From the NCBI RefSeq assembly GCF_001648355.1, contig NZ_LXSL01000017.1, positions 34,925 through 98,924 of the forward strand: a stretch of 64,000 nt of DNA. Direction: 5' to 3'. Below the pieces are notes generated by a model. The model saw only the letters and a list, made by a program, of their open reading frames with translations. It ran no database searches and was not told the DNA's origin. The position numbers and the translations under genes were made by a program. Within the stretch, counting starts at the first letter, position 1. Each line of letters begins with the position of its first letter. Of the stretch, positions 63,446-64,000 are shown piece by piece. The stretch is from Eikenella longinqua. GTDB lineage: Bacteria; Pseudomonadota; Gammaproteobacteria; Burkholderiales; Neisseriaceae.

Positions 63446-64000
63446 GGGAGAATAAGAGAGTAGCCGTCAAACTGAATATCAGGAGATAAACCGACAGAGA
63501 GGCTACCTGAAAACCCGACACCAGCCGCCGTGCTGGTGTTTTTGCATTCCTAGGTAGTTCGGATTTATTCCCGAGCTTCGATGTTAGGTTTTATTAGGTT
63601 TTGTCTGTGCTGCAATGATAAGTTTTGACAAGTTTTCAGCCATCTGTGCAGCGGCAAAATCCCCCGATTGTTACCCCCGAAAAGCAGAGGCGTTTGTGTG
63701 TTATACGGTAGCAAATTCATTCAAACAAAATTAATTTGTGAGAGTTAAAAAATAACGCTATTGATTTATGACAGCGTTAATTTTTAACCCACCCCCTGCT
63801 TAAAAAATATGCAATAGAGTTAATTTTTAACCCCCTTTATATATAAGCCATATATAGCCCCATTTTTCTTTCTCCCTCTTGCACAAAATATAGGCAGAAA
63901 CACACGGGCGGCACACGGCGGCAAAATTGCAGGCCACCTGAAAACCGCATCGGGAGATTTCCGAACAGGCAGACACCCGGAAACGGCAAAGCGCACCCAA
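63446..64000. other. AT-rich non-coding end with palindromic repeats
   Basis: No convincing gene. An AT-rich tract holds three related palindromes, GTTAAAAAATAAC (63744-63756), GTTAATTTTTAAC (63776-63788) and GTTAATTTTTAAC (63819-63831), each of the last two followed by CCC, and a TATATAAGCCATATATA stretch near 63839-63856. DUS near 63501 and a decayed one near 63931 are present. It may be the control region of a phage or plasmid gene lying beyond the window. Confidence 0.5.

Overview
The window is Gram-negative, GC-rich Neisseriaceae DNA, most probably Eikenella. The strongest evidence is the 12-mer AGGCTACCTGAA, which occurs in dozens of copies on both strands. It is the described Eikenella dialect of the DNA uptake sequence (DUS). 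It commonly occurs as inverted pairs in the gaps between genes, where the pairs can act as terminators, and it also lies inside many genes, where it encodes recognisable peptides (FSGSL, RLPEN, GYLK, FQVA). Gene content fits a Neisseria relative: etfBA, lpxC, waaA/waaC, kdsC-lptCA, lptB-rpoN-hpf, tamAB, typA and putA/putP.

Layout. 0-5.1 kb: a truncated gene end, a secreted ATP-dependent DNA ligase (ligE), a three-gene lipoprotein/ketosynthase/dehydratase set resembling part of an aryl-polyene locus, then a decayed region with an unknown broken gene and two IS remnants (IS1595/IS1016-like and IS481-like). 5.1-12.1 kb: mfd and carB. 12.2-18.3 kb: an AT-rich nuclease gene, small proteins, a LysE-type exporter, yaaA, a low-molecular-weight tyrosine phosphatase and a methyltransferase. 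18.4-26.1 kb: a paired M16 peptidase set, ampD, an Ivy-like lysozyme inhibitor, an adhesin-E-like protein, a RidA protein, waaA and a gene broken by an in-frame stop. 26.2-35.4 kb: tamA-tamB, sstT and a FadL-type porin. 35.8-41 kb: initiator tRNA, yhbY, sodB, typA, MAPEG protein and pyrE. 40.7-45.8 kb: a leftward envelope cluster kdsC-lptC-lptA-yjbR-(I9-like lipoprotein)-lptB-rpoN-hpf. 46.3-51.9 kb: putP and putA, each preceded by a Correia-like miniature element. 52-57 kb: purD, yigZ, a perfect parS centromere site, etfBA and waaC. 57.1-62.8 kb: lpxC, nlpD-like, pcm, surE, panD, an acyl-CoA thioesterase and rarD. 63.1-64 kb: a pirin gene tail joined to a phage/plasmid-type gene fragment, then AT-rich palindromes with no gene.

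How it fits together. Much of the window serves the outer membrane: Kdo and heptose addition (kdsC, waaA, waaC), lipid A synthesis (lpxC), LPS transport (lptA/B/C), and protein insertion (tamAB). A second theme is proline uptake and oxidation. The accessory signals of most interest are the DUS-bounded modular repeats, the Correia-like elements, foreign-dialect DUS inside the ketosynthase and mfd genes, the parS site, and the nuclease gene upstream of carB. No rRNA, CRISPR array or complete prophage was seen.
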